NCBI GenBank assembly: GCA_027343785.1
Contig: DAHWKF010000031.1
Location: 1-25,052 of the forward strand
DNA length: 25,052 bases
Direction of reading: 5' to 3'
DNA from: Leptospirillum sp.
Lineage (GTDB): Bacteria > Nitrospirota > Leptospirillia > Leptospirillales > Leptospirillaceae
How positions within the stretch are numbered: position 1 is the stretch's first letter; every line of letters begins with the position of its first letter. The notes beneath the pieces are model-generated. The model saw only the letters and a program-made list of their open reading frames with translations. It did no database searches and was not told the DNA's origin. This document shows, piece by piece, positions 13,710 through 21,287 of this stretch. The position numbers and the translations under genes are program-made.

Positions 13710-15088
13710 GCCATGACCATCCGGCCGTTTGATGAAGTGGGCGAGACTGACAGGCAATCCTGTTGTTCCATCCAGTCCCAGAATCCCCTGGCATCGGAAG
13801 GAACGGCGTCCACAATGAACTTTGTGCGGCGGGCAATTTCACTTAAAGACACATCGTCGATCAGTAATTCGGAGTCTGCCCGAAGGGCAACATCCGGAAC
13901 AAGGACCCGCGTCCCATGCGGAAGGGATGATCCGTTCAGGGCCCGAATAATGTCTTCACCCCCCAACAGTCCCGCGACGGTGACCGAACGACCAAAAAGG
14001 GCATTTTCGACCGGAAAGGCTCTGATTTTTCCTTTTCCAGTTATCAGAGTTTGGTCAAGGTCGGCCAGCATTTTTTGAAGATAGGGGAAAAATGCCGCCC
14101 CTGTGACCATGGCGATCTGCCGGGTTTCCATCTGGCCCGGGACGGGCCGGCCTTTCCGAATCGATGAAAGGCGTTTTTTCCATTCGGACTGAAATAGCGG
14201 AACAATTCCCACCCCGTTACCCAGTTGGGGAAGACTTCCATATCTCCTGATCGAAGGAAAGCTCTTTTTGGCGATCACATACCATTCGTCGGCCGGAAAT
14301 AGAAAGGGATCATCCCACTTTTTCATGAATGGCTTCTGGTAATTCTCTATCGTTGAAAGCATCTTCCTGGCATACGCCGCATCGATCGGGGAGATCGGAG
14401 GCAGGTTGTCCCTGTGGCCGGTCAGCCCCACAGGCACAATCGCCAGGGACGATACCCCGGGAAACCTTGCGGAGAGCTCTTCTACCGAACGTTCGAGAAC
14501 AGACCCGTCATTGATGCCGGGAGTGATCACGATCTGGGTATGGAGCCGGATACCTCCTTGTACAAGGTGGTCAATCCTGCCAAGAATGTCGGGAGCCCGC
14601 TCATTTCTCAAAAGCCTTTTCCGCACGTCCGGATCCGTTGCGTGGACAGAAATATAGAGAGGAGAAAGCCGCTGCTCCAGAATGCGGAGATAATCTTTTT
14701 CCGACAGATTGGTCAGGGTGATAAAGTTTCCATACAAAAAACTGTAGCGGTAATCTTCGTCCCGAATATAGAGGGACTGACGTTGGCCAGGCGGCATCTG
14801 GTCCACAAAACAGAAATCGCAATCGTTAGGGCAACGGCGAATCGGAGGAGGATCCAGCACAATTCCCAGGCGTTCGTCCGGATCTTTTTCCAGGAATACT
14901 TCGACCGACTCTCCGGATGGATTCTCCAGGCAAAGGCTGACCTCCCCCTCCGCCTGATAAAATTCGAGGTCGATCAGATCCCGGAGTGAATTTCCGTTCA
15001 CCGATACGATTCTGAATCCCGCTTCAATTCCGGAAGCTGCGGCCAGCGAATCCGGCAGAACCTCCTTGATCAACAGACCCTGCGACAT
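13706..15088 (-). CDS. DUF512-containing radical-SAM protein with N-terminal PDZ domain
   Basis: A 460-residue cytoplasmic protein of the COG1625 type. A PDZ-like domain occupies about residues 1-65 (LLIKEVLPDSLAAASGIEAG). The radical-SAM-like iron-sulfur motif CPNDCDFC is at about 86-93, followed by FVDQMPPGQRQSLYIRDEDY, and the C-terminal DUF512 region contains the GAAFFPYL and LLGGEDIIRAL segments. The family is widespread and conserved, but its substrate is not established. The ATG at 15088 follows AAAGGGA and leaves a 13-base gap to pgsA. An ATG at 15145 would overlap pgsA by 44 bases. It is coupled to ispE through the GTGA overlap. Domain calls rest on motifs seen here. Confidence 0.88.
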   Translation of the reverse strand: MSQGLLIKEVLPDSLAAASGIEAGFRIVSVNGNSLRDLIDLEFYQAEGEVSLCLENPSGESVEVFLEKDPDERLGIVLDPPPIRRCPNDCDFCFVDQMPPGQRQSLYIRDEDYRYSFLYGNFITLTNLSEKDYLRILEQRLSPLYISVHATDPDVRKRLLRNERAPDILGRIDHLVQGGIRLHTQIVITPGINDGSVLERSVEELSARFPGVSSLAIVPVGLTGHRDNLPPISPIDAAYARKMLSTIENYQKPFMKKWDDPFLFPADEWYVIAKKSFPSIRRYGSLPQLGNGVGIVPLFQSEWKKRLSSIRKGRPVPGQMETRQIAMVTGAAFFPYLQKMLADLDQTLITGKGKIRAFPVENALFGRSVTVAGLLGGEDIIRALNGSSLPHGTRVLVPDVALRADSELLIDDVSLSEIARRTKFIVDAVPSDARGFWDWMEQQDCLSVSPTSSNGRMVMA

Positions 15089-15101
15089 GACGCTTTCCCT
15101 T

Positions 15102-15653
15102 TCACTTCGAATGATTCTGAAACCATCGGATCCCTTGATGGACATAAAAAATTCCGGACAGGACGGCCAATGTGACGGTCATGTAGGAAATTTCTTCCAA
15201 GTGCGCCGGATGACCGTATCCTGCGTTTCCCATCAATACCAGAAAAAGGTAGAGGATTTCCGTCAGTGTCGTCACCTTTCCCCAGAGGTGAGGACGTATC
15301 GGGATCGGGGTCTCCACCCATTTTAGCAGGAAAACCCCCGAAATAACGATCAGGTCCCGACTGACGAGAGCGATAGCGACCCATACAGGAATAAAGCTGA
15401 CGACTGCCATGACCGTCGCCGTCGCGGAAAGAAAAATCTTGTCCGCGACGGGATCCAGAATCGCACCCATGACTGTTTTCTGGTTTAAAAGACGGGCAAT
15501 CGCACCGTCCATCGCATCGGAGACTCCTCCGGCGACGAAGGTCCAGAAAGCGACGCGGTCTTTCCCGTACAAAAGGACAGCGACCAGAAAAGGCGTCAGA
15601 AAAATCCTGAAAAGTGTCAGGATATTCGGAAGGTTGATGGAAGAGAAAAACAC
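15102..15653 (-). CDS. pgsA: CDP-diacylglycerol-glycerol-3-phosphate 3-phosphatidyltransferase
   Basis: PgsA makes phosphatidylglycerol phosphate, the first committed step to phosphatidylglycerol and cardiolipin, in the cytoplasmic membrane. The 183-residue protein opens with NLPNILTLFRIFLTP. Its CDP-alcohol phosphotransferase signature SDAMDGAIARLLNQ, continuing MGAILDPVADK, matches the D-x2-D-G-x2-A-R...G-x3-D-x3-D pattern. About five membrane spans follow. The start is a GTG at 15653 that shares one base with the TAG stop of the upstream lipoprotein gene (TAGTG), with AAGGG six bases before it. Its position before the DUF512 and ispE genes indicates one operon. Confidence 0.93.
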   Translation of the reverse strand: MFFSSINLPNILTLFRIFLTPFLVAVLLYGKDRVAFWTFVAGGVSDAMDGAIARLLNQKTVMGAILDPVADKIFLSATATVMAVVSFIPVWVAIALVSRDLIVISGVFLLKWVETPIPIRPHLWGKVTTLTEILYLFLVLMGNAGYGHPAHLEEISYMTVTLAVLSGIFYVHQGIRWFQNHSK

Positions 15654-16981
15654 TAATAACCCTTGGATTCAAGCCGAAGGACGCGATTTTTTATCCAGGA
15701 TGACGATATCCCTTTCCTCAGGGCTTCCCGCCCGATATGAACCTCTTCGATCGGCTCCCCCAAGCCTCCCAGCGCAACCATCAGATCACGATAAAGGGCT
15801 TCGCTTTCATATCCTGACCGAATCCATGCAAGGGCCTTTTTCCTGACCAGACGAAGGTTCCCCTTTTCCGCCTGGCGATACAGCCATGCGTGTCTTGCCA
15901 GGAGAGAACGGTGACGATGTCTTGTCTCATATTCGGCATGCCACCAGGCATCGGCTTTTGCAGACTCTCCTGACAGGACGTTTCCTGCATAGTAAACTCC
16001 TGCCATCCGATCGTCCATTTCTCCGGGATGCTTTTGCCGGTATTGGGCGAGCATGGCGAGTGCCTGACGCGGGTGTCCTCTCCATATCCGGTCTTCCATG
16101 ACCTTTCCCCACAGGATACGGGCATCCGGCAGGCGCATCAGCCCTTCATAGTAGAGATTCCGGATTTCCTCAGGGGGGTCCCCCTGGGCTCGGGCCATCC
16201 CCACCGCTTCCAGGACAAAATCCGAATTGATCGCCCCGTCTTTCATCACCGACCGAACGAGAGTCCGGGCTTCAGATACCTGCCCTGACGCCCGGAGAGC
16301 CTGGAGGAAAGCCAGGTTGAACCCCGCCGTCTTTCGGGCGGCAGGAAGTGTCCTGTTCATTTTTTCAGCCAGCCGGAGCGCCTGATCCAGTTGTCCGCGG
16401 TCAAGAAGCTTCGTGACCGCTCTTCCGGGATCCGTATCCGGGCCGACGTGGTTTTTCCCGTTCATAACCAGGGCGGGTCTGAGAAAGTCCCTGGATGCTT
16501 TCAAAAAAAAGGACTCCAGGATTTTGTCTTGCAATTCGGTTCGGGGCAATTCCCGGGTCATCGACTGGACAAGGTGCGGGGGGATAACAGTCCAGTATCC
16601 GAACGTCACAGTTGTCTTCTTTTCAGTCTCTCTCCGGATGGATGCCGTGAGAAGATAACGGGCGCCGATCAGCTTGCCGCGATCCAGCGCACATTGGACA
16701 TTCTCGCAGGAAGAAAGATTGGAAGTCCCCACAATCCTGGATACCCTTTGGCGAAGCCGTTCACCGAAGAGGATATGGGTCGAACCCGAAGCGGCCTGGA
16801 GCTGGTTGCCGACATAGAGAGACCAGGGCTTCCGGGCGGGAAGAACATGTTCGGGATCAAAAATACCGGCGAAAATCCCTATGCCGGAAAAAAGGGAAGG
16901 ATGCAGGGAACTTCGGCCGCAACCGGGGAGGATCACAGCCAGGATCATGATCGCCAGAAAACCCTTGAGCCTGATATGCAA
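15653..16981 (-). CDS. Predicted lipoprotein with CsgG/FlgO/LpoB-like N-domain and TPR-like repeats
   Basis: From the TTG at 16981 the protein has 442 residues. A compact signal peptide (basic HIRLK, hydrophobic GFLAIMILAVIL) ends in PGC (Cys21), typical of lipoproteins. Residues about 65-170 include ERLRQRVSRIVG, then GKLIGARYLLTASIRRE. This is the 'GxxxGAxYLLTxSI' pattern of the CsgG/FlgO/LpoB-type fold used by envelope assembly proteins. The C-terminal half (about 190-440) is a series of short paired helices with TPR character (RAVTKLLDRGQLDQALRLAE, HPRQALAMLAQYRQKHP). I do not recognise an exact family. It begins the long operon, overlaps pgsA by one base, and diverges from the gene at 17062. 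The frame extends to 17044 (GTG), but that would bury the signal peptide. Confidence 0.65.
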   Translation of the reverse strand: MHIRLKGFLAIMILAVILPGCGRSSLHPSLFSGIGIFAGIFDPEHVLPARKPWSLYVGNQLQAASGSTHILFGERLRQRVSRIVGTSNLSSCENVQCALDRGKLIGARYLLTASIRRETEKKTTVTFGYWTVIPPHLVQSMTRELPRTELQDKILESFFLKASRDFLRPALVMNGKNHVGPDTDPGRAVTKLLDRGQLDQALRLAEKMNRTLPAARKTAGFNLAFLQALRASGQVSEARTLVRSVMKDGAINSDFVLEAVGMARAQGDPPEEIRNLYYEGLMRLPDARILWGKVMEDRIWRGHPRQALAMLAQYRQKHPGEMDDRMAGVYYAGNVLSGESAKADAWWHAEYETRHRHRSLLARHAWLYRQAEKGNLRLVRKKALAWIRSGYESEALYRDLMVALGGLGEPIEEVHIGREALRKGISSSWIKNRVLRLESKGY

Positions 16982-17061
16982 ACCCTTTCCAAACCGTGTT
17001 ACAATCTTTAAAAACCTGCCGGAAACCCATCCTCCGGAGACCACGAATAATAAGGAGGTCC

Positions 17062-17712
17062 ATGCCAGAAAACAAAACCCTTCGTCTCCCTCGGAAATGG
17101 GGGCAATGGACGTTGGTCATCTTGATTCTGACGCTGGTGGGAGTATCAGCCATCAGCCGGCTGGCGGGGCTTTTCTACCTCAAAACGCTCAGGAACGAAT
17201 CCGCCACGTTTCGCTTTGACCAGGACACACGGATCGTCGACGGCATCGTTTTCCATATCGGCTTCGTCCGGCCGGGATCGCCATACTTCAATCCGATTCT
17301 GGATGCGGACTACACAACAATCCTCATTCGCATCACGAACAAAGGAAAGAACTACCTCGACTACCAGCCGATGGATTTCTTCATGGAGCTTCCGGACAAG
17401 CACGTATACCGGCCGTTCGAAAAAACCGAACTACTTGAATCCCTCTCCACAGGCCTTCTGGGAACCGTCATGGCTCCCGCATCCATGAACCGGATCAACG
17501 AGACCAGAAAACAGGTACGGATGACTTATCTGCCCGGAGCCCGACTTTTTCCAGGGTACGAGAGGAACGGGATCCTCACATTCCCCCACATTCAGGGCTA
17601 TCCCCCCACTTTCGGGATCCGGCTGACCCAGTTGTCCGTCAACGGGAAACCCGTCCCCCCGATTCTTTTCACGGCAAGAATGATTCCAACCCCACCCAAA
17701 GGAAAAACCTAG
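17062..17712 (+). CDS. Unknown single-span membrane protein with a beta-rich exterior domain
   Basis: A 216-residue protein. After a basic start (MPENKTLRLPRKWGQW), residues about 17-38 form a signal anchor (TLVILILTLVGVSAI). The rest is a beta-rich domain with YTTILIRITNKGKNYLDY followed by FMELPDKHVYRPFEK. This resembles the immunoglobulin-like DUF4352-type domains that appear in bacterial surface proteins, but the match is only by pattern. The ATG at 17062 has a full AAGGAGGT site; the longer frame from 16996 is not needed. It diverges from the lipoprotein gene, with a TACAAT -10-like box at 17000-17005 and no clear -35. It converges on clpX, and both stop codons lie within the same CTAG at 17709-17712. 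Confidence 0.7.
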   Translation: MPENKTLRLPRKWGQWTLVILILTLVGVSAISRLAGLFYLKTLRNESATFRFDQDTRIVDGIVFHIGFVRPGSPYFNPILDADYTTILIRITNKGKNYLDYQPMDFFMELPDKHVYRPFEKTELLESLSTGLLGTVMAPASMNRINETRKQVRMTYLPGARLFPGYERNGILTFPHIQGYPPTFGIRLTQLSVNGKPVPPILFTARMIPTPPKGKT

Positions 17713-18989
17713 GCCGACAGGGTGGAGTCCGCATCCTTTCGAACAGTTTCCGTCCGGACAACATGGGGCGGCTCATGGTTATTGATTGTTTCCTCGGTGA
17801 CCAGAACTTCCAGCACATTCTGCACGGAGGGGATCTCATACATGAGGTCCAGCATCACCTCTTCAAGAATGGCCCGCAAACCCCTCGCTCCTGTCTTCTG
17901 GACAAACGCCTTGTGAGCGATGGCCTTGAGAGCCCCTTCTGTCATTCTGAGACGAACCTTCTCCAGGGCGAACAACTTCTCAAACTGTTTGACCAGCGCG
18001 TTTTTCGGCTCCGTCAGAATCTGGTAGAAAGCCGCCTCGTCGAGGTCGTCCAGAACCGCCATGACGGGGAACCTGCCGACAAACTCAGGGATGAGCCCGT
18101 ATTTGAGCAGATCATCCGGCCGGACGCTGGCGAGAAGCTCTCCCGTCCTTTTCCGGTCTTCTGGCGTCCTGATTTCCGCACCGAATCCCAGGTTTTTGCT
18201 GGAAAGACGTTGAGAAATGATGTTGTCGAGACCGATAAATGCCCCCCCGCAAATGAACAGGATGTTGGAAGTGTCCACCTGGATAAATTCCTGGTGGGGG
18301 TGTTTGCGGCCTCCCTGGGGGGGAACGTTGGCTACCGTTCCTTCAACCAGCTTCAGCAGCGCCTGCTGGACCCCTTCCCCCGAAACGTCCCTGGTAATGG
18401 AAGGGTTTTCCGATTTCCGGCTGATCTTGTCGATTTCGTCGATATAGACAATCCCTCTTTCCGCCTTTTCCACGTCATAATCCGCCGCCTGAAGAAGCTT
18501 GAGGATGATGTTTTCAACATCTTCGCCAACGTATCCGGCTTCCGTGAGCGTCGTGGCGTCCGCAATCGCGAACGGCACATCGAGAATCCGGGCCAGGGTC
18601 TGGGCCAGAAGCGTCTTTCCGGTACCCGTCGGACCGATCATCAGGATATTGCCCTTCTGGAGTTCGACGTCATCCGCTATCTGGTTGGCATTGATACGCT
18701 TATAATGGTTGTAGACAGCGACAGACAGGACCCGTTTGGCCTTTTCCTGGCCCACCACGTACTGATCCAGTATCCGGTTGATTTCCGCCGGCTTAAGGAG
18801 CGGGCCGACCGTTGCCTCGCGTTCCTCTTCCCAAGTCTCTGAAATAATCGAGGAACACTGCTCCACGCATTCGTCGCAGATAAAAACGCCAGGGCCGGAA
18901 ACCATCCGGCGGACATCCTCACGGGTTTTTCCACAAAAAGAGCACCGGACTGTCACCTCACCCTTGTCTTTCCGTTCTCGACCCGCCAT
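17709..18989 (-). CDS. clpX: ATP-dependent Clp protease ATP-binding subunit ClpX
   Basis: ClpX is the AAA+ unfoldase that feeds substrates to ClpP. The 426-residue protein has an N-terminal zinc-binding domain with four cysteines (CSFCGK and ICDEC, about residues 16-41), Walker A GPTGTGKT (about 118-125), Walker B GIVYIDEIDKI, the pore/GYVG loop EAGYVGEDVE, RPEDLLKYGLIPEF-like sensor region, and the IGF-type loop. The C-terminal small domain includes TGARGLRAILEEVMLDLMYE. The ATG at 18989 is preceded by GGGGTGAGGTAG. It follows clpP by 28 bases. There is no room for a terminator, since its stop shares CTAG with the convergent gene. Confidence 0.97.
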   Translation of the reverse strand: MAGRERKDKGEVTVRCSFCGKTREDVRRMVSGPGVFICDECVEQCSSIISETWEEEREATVGPLLKPAEINRILDQYVVGQEKAKRVLSVAVYNHYKRINANQIADDVELQKGNILMIGPTGTGKTLLAQTLARILDVPFAIADATTLTEAGYVGEDVENIILKLLQAADYDVEKAERGIVYIDEIDKISRKSENPSITRDVSGEGVQQALLKLVEGTVANVPPQGGRKHPHQEFIQVDTSNILFICGGAFIGLDNIISQRLSSKNLGFGAEIRTPEDRKRTGELLASVRPDDLLKYGLIPEFVGRFPVMAVLDDLDEAAFYQILTEPKNALVKQFEKLFALEKVRLRMTEGALKAIAHKAFVQKTGARGLRAILEEVMLDLMYEIPSVQNVLEVLVTEETINNHEPPHVVRTETVRKDADSTLSA

Positions 18990-19017
18990 CTACCTCACCC
19001 CTTCCAAAAAAAGAATA

Positions 19018-19629
19018 TCAGGCTTCCGGAATGACATTTCCGACTGGCCCCCGGTGGCTTGAAATGACCGAATCAACCAGACCGTAAGTCTTGGCGTCAT
19101 CCGCCGACAGAAAGTAATCCCTGTCCGTATCCTGGGAAACTTTCTCCACCGGCTGTTTCGTGTGTTTCGCCAGAATTGCATTGAGATGTTCCCGCATTTT
19201 CAGGATCTCCCTGGCATGAATTTCAATCTCCGTCGCCTGGCCCTGAACGCCCCCGAGCGGTTGGTGGATCATGATCCGGGCGTTCGGAAGGGCGAAACGC
19301 TTTCCGTCCGCCCCGGCGGCCAGCAAAACAGCGCCCATACTTGCGGCTTGCCCGACGCAGATGGTCGACACGTCCGGCTTGATATACTGCATCGTGTCGT
19401 AGATCGCGAGCCCGGCCGTCACAACCCCTCCCGGAGAGTTGATATAGAGGTTGATATCCTTGGAAGCGTCTTCCGCTTCCAGAAAAAGGAGCTGGGCGAT
19501 GACCAGGTTGGCCACCATATCGTCAATCGCCGTTCCCAGGAAAATAATCCTGTCTTTCAGCAGCCGGGAATAAATATCGTAGGATCTCTCCCCCCGGGTT
19601 GTCTGTTCCACTACATACGGTATCAGCAT
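19018..19629 (-). CDS. clpP: ATP-dependent Clp protease proteolytic subunit ClpP
   Basis: ClpP is the serine peptidase barrel of the ClpXP protease. The 203-residue protein has the N-terminal MLIPYVVEQTTRGERSYDIY, the catalytic serine in GQAASMGAVLLAAG, the catalytic histidine in RIMIHQPLGG and the aspartate in SQDTDRDYFL, i.e. a complete triad. AGGAGG lies ten bases before the ATG at 19629 and the gap to the trigger factor stop is 24 bases. Its position between tig and clpX is the conserved bacterial arrangement, so all three are probably one transcript. Confidence 0.98.
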   Translation of the reverse strand: MLIPYVVEQTTRGERSYDIYSRLLKDRIIFLGTAIDDMVANLVIAQLLFLEAEDASKDINLYINSPGGVVTAGLAIYDTMQYIKPDVSTICVGQAASMGAVLLAAGADGKRFALPNARIMIHQPLGGVQGQATEIEIHAREILKMREHLNAILAKHTKQPVEKVSQDTDRDYFLSADDAKTYGLVDSVISSHRGPVGNVIPEA

Positions 19630-19653
19630 CCTCTGGCTTCCTCCTGTCCTGCT

Positions 19654-21051
19654 CTATGCCTGTCCTTCATTGCCGGAATGGTCTTCATGATGATGGCCTT
19701 CATGATCATGACCATCATGATCGTGGTTGTGTCCGGCACCGGATGCTGCCTTTTTTCCGAACTTGGTCATTCCGACCTTGTCCAGGTATCCCCCCTCACC
19801 AAAAAAGAGCTCCTGTCCGCCAAACTGAGCTTCCCGGAGCATCATCTCTTCAAGCTTGAGTCGGCGGGCCCCCTGCATGGCCATCGACAGGGCCTCCCTG
19901 TCCACGTTCTTTGAGCGGGCTTCTCCTCTCGACTGAATGATTTCCCTGTATTCCTGACCGACGGTCTCCCAGTCCGGCTCAATTTTTTCCCGTTCCGAAA
20001 GGGTGTCCAGAACCAGTTGCCACAGGAAAATCTGCCTGTACTCCTCCCGCTCGGTTTCTGATGAAAGCCCAAGGCGCTGGTATTCTCGTTCCATGCGTTT
20101 TTCGGGCGTGGCCATCCCCCAGGACGTCAGGACTTCACGCCGAAGCTCCTGGCGTTTCTTGCGCAGGACCGAAAGAACTTTTTGCCCCAGCAGGCCCTTC
20201 TCGACATCTGTCCTCAGGTCGGCCTCTGTCTTGGGATCTTCCCCTTCCGCATTCGGAAACACTTTCACAACCAGCTCAGCGGTCGTGAGCGGAATCCGTC
20301 GCTGAATATCCAGCACCTCGAGCTCCGCGGAATGGGTTTCCACACGTGTGCCGCCCCCCTTGCCGGGAGACGGCACATTGAGCGGGAGGGTTGCCTGAAC
20401 CCGGTCACCTTTCTTTTTCCCCAAAAGCGCCTGGGTAAAAGTCTCCGGCACACCATCCCCACCGACCTCCGAAACCTGTTCCGAGTCGAAGCTCTCACCG
20501 GTCGACGGGTGGACAAAATGGATCCGGAACCGGACAAAGTCCGAAATGTCTACAGCCTCTTCCAAAGGGAGGTCTTCGCGGAACTGGTTCGACATGATGA
20601 CCTGAAGGCGTCCGATCTCTTTTTCGATTTCCTCGTCCGACACGGAAACCTCGGTTTCGGGGGAAAGCACGACGCCAAAGGGGGAACGGTTCTCGGGCAC
20701 TTCAAAAACCTCCACCTCCCCCTCAATCTTCAGACCGTTTTCCTCCGCCTGGGTTTCCAGGGAAACGGGCGCAGGGTTCAGGTGAACGACCGTACCCGTG
20801 GCGTTCTTCAGAATTTCCGAGTAGGCGTCGTCCAGCAGTTCATCCAGAACTTCCTGATGGATGGAGCGGATCAGTTCCCGATTCCTCCGGATAACCGGTT
20901 CCGGAACATGCCCGGGGCGATAACCCGGAACCTTGAGTCGGGCATTGACCGCCCGAATCTTTCCCCTGACCCTGTCGCGGATTTCCTGGCCGGAAAGGTC
21001 CACCTTGAACACATGAAGATTTCCGCTTCCTTTTTCGATCTGTACATCCAT
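19654..21051 (-). CDS. tig: Trigger factor with histidine-rich C-terminal tail
   Basis: Trigger factor is the ribosome-associated chaperone and peptidyl-prolyl isomerase. From the ATG at 21051 it has 465 residues. The N-terminal ribosome-binding domain (about 1-110) contains VPGYRPGHVP, equivalent to the GFRxGKxP signature, and is followed by the FKBP-like domain (about 145-230) and a long helical C-terminal domain. The last 26 residues hold nine histidines among Asp, Glu and Gly, an unusual extension beyond the family's normal length (about 430). Such tails bind nickel, zinc or copper in SlyD and some GroELs; here that is inference. An upstream ATG at 21165 (503 residues) is open but adds unconserved sequence. 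The gene heads the tig-clpP-clpX operon. Confidence 0.95.
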   Translation of the reverse strand: MDVQIEKGSGNLHVFKVDLSGQEIRDRVRGKIRAVNARLKVPGYRPGHVPEPVIRRNRELIRSIHQEVLDELLDDAYSEILKNATGTVVHLNPAPVSLETQAEENGLKIEGEVEVFEVPENRSPFGVVLSPETEVSVSDEEIEKEIGRLQVIMSNQFREDLPLEEAVDISDFVRFRIHFVHPSTGESFDSEQVSEVGGDGVPETFTQALLGKKKGDRVQATLPLNVPSPGKGGGTRVETHSAELEVLDIQRRIPLTTAELVVKVFPNAEGEDPKTEADLRTDVEKGLLGQKVLSVLRKKRQELRREVLTSWGMATPEKRMEREYQRLGLSSETEREEYRQIFLWQLVLDTLSEREKIEPDWETVGQEYREIIQSRGEARSKNVDREALSMAMQGARRLKLEEMMLREAQFGGQELFFGEGGYLDKVGMTKFGKKAASGAGHNHDHDGHDHEGHHHEDHSGNEGQA

Positions 21052-21220
21052 CAATCCTGTCATCCTTCCCGAGATCCCTTCCTTCCAGTCTGGTCCATCA
21101 ATCGAGAGCGTAAACGGGATCCCCCACCCGTCTTTTCGGTCAAAGGGGGCGAAAATCCCCGTCATCCTTTCTCTATCCGGTCAGCACACGCTTTTCCGTA
21201 CGGACAAATTCAATTCTTTT

Positions 21221-21239
21221 ATTATAGGGGAATACCCCT
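21221..21239 (-). promoter_or_regulatory. tig-clpP-clpX promoter: TATAAT with adjacent inverted repeat
   Basis: On the minus strand a perfect -10 TATAAT (complement at 21221-21226) stands about 170 bases before the trigger factor start. Immediately upstream is the inverted repeat AGGGG-TATT-CCCCT (21226-21239), which lies in the spacer where a repressor would block polymerase. The -35 is weak: TTTATT is at the 17-base position, and TTGGCA is present but too close (13 bases). The box and palindrome are seen; the regulatory reading is inference. Confidence 0.55.
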
Positions 21240-21263
21240 TGCCAAATAAAGGACCTCCTGCGG

Positions 21264-21287
21264 AAAAAACCGGAACACCTAACCGGC
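21264..21287 (-). terminator. Weak intrinsic terminator after the FAD monooxygenase gene
   Basis: The end of the monooxygenase gene and its stop form GCCGG, a nine-base loop, then CCGGT, directly followed by a run of T. The stem is short (about five pairs, one G-T), so strength is doubtful. It is placed exactly where the zwf operon would need to end before the tig promoter. Confidence 0.4.

Noticed and set aside
17763..18842. A 359-residue plus-strand open frame opposite clpX
   Set aside because: It is entirely antisense to ClpX, whose motifs are complete; the frame stays open because of high G+C codon bias, and its protein has no recognisable features.
19678..19735. Possible direct or inverted repeat cluster of CATGATCATG type
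   Set aside because: It is low-complexity His/Asp codon repetition at the trigger factor tail, not a separate DNA element.
20182..21249. A 355-residue plus-strand open frame opposite tig
   Set aside because: It is antisense to a clear trigger factor gene and runs through the tig promoter; no ribosome-binding site and no family resemblance.
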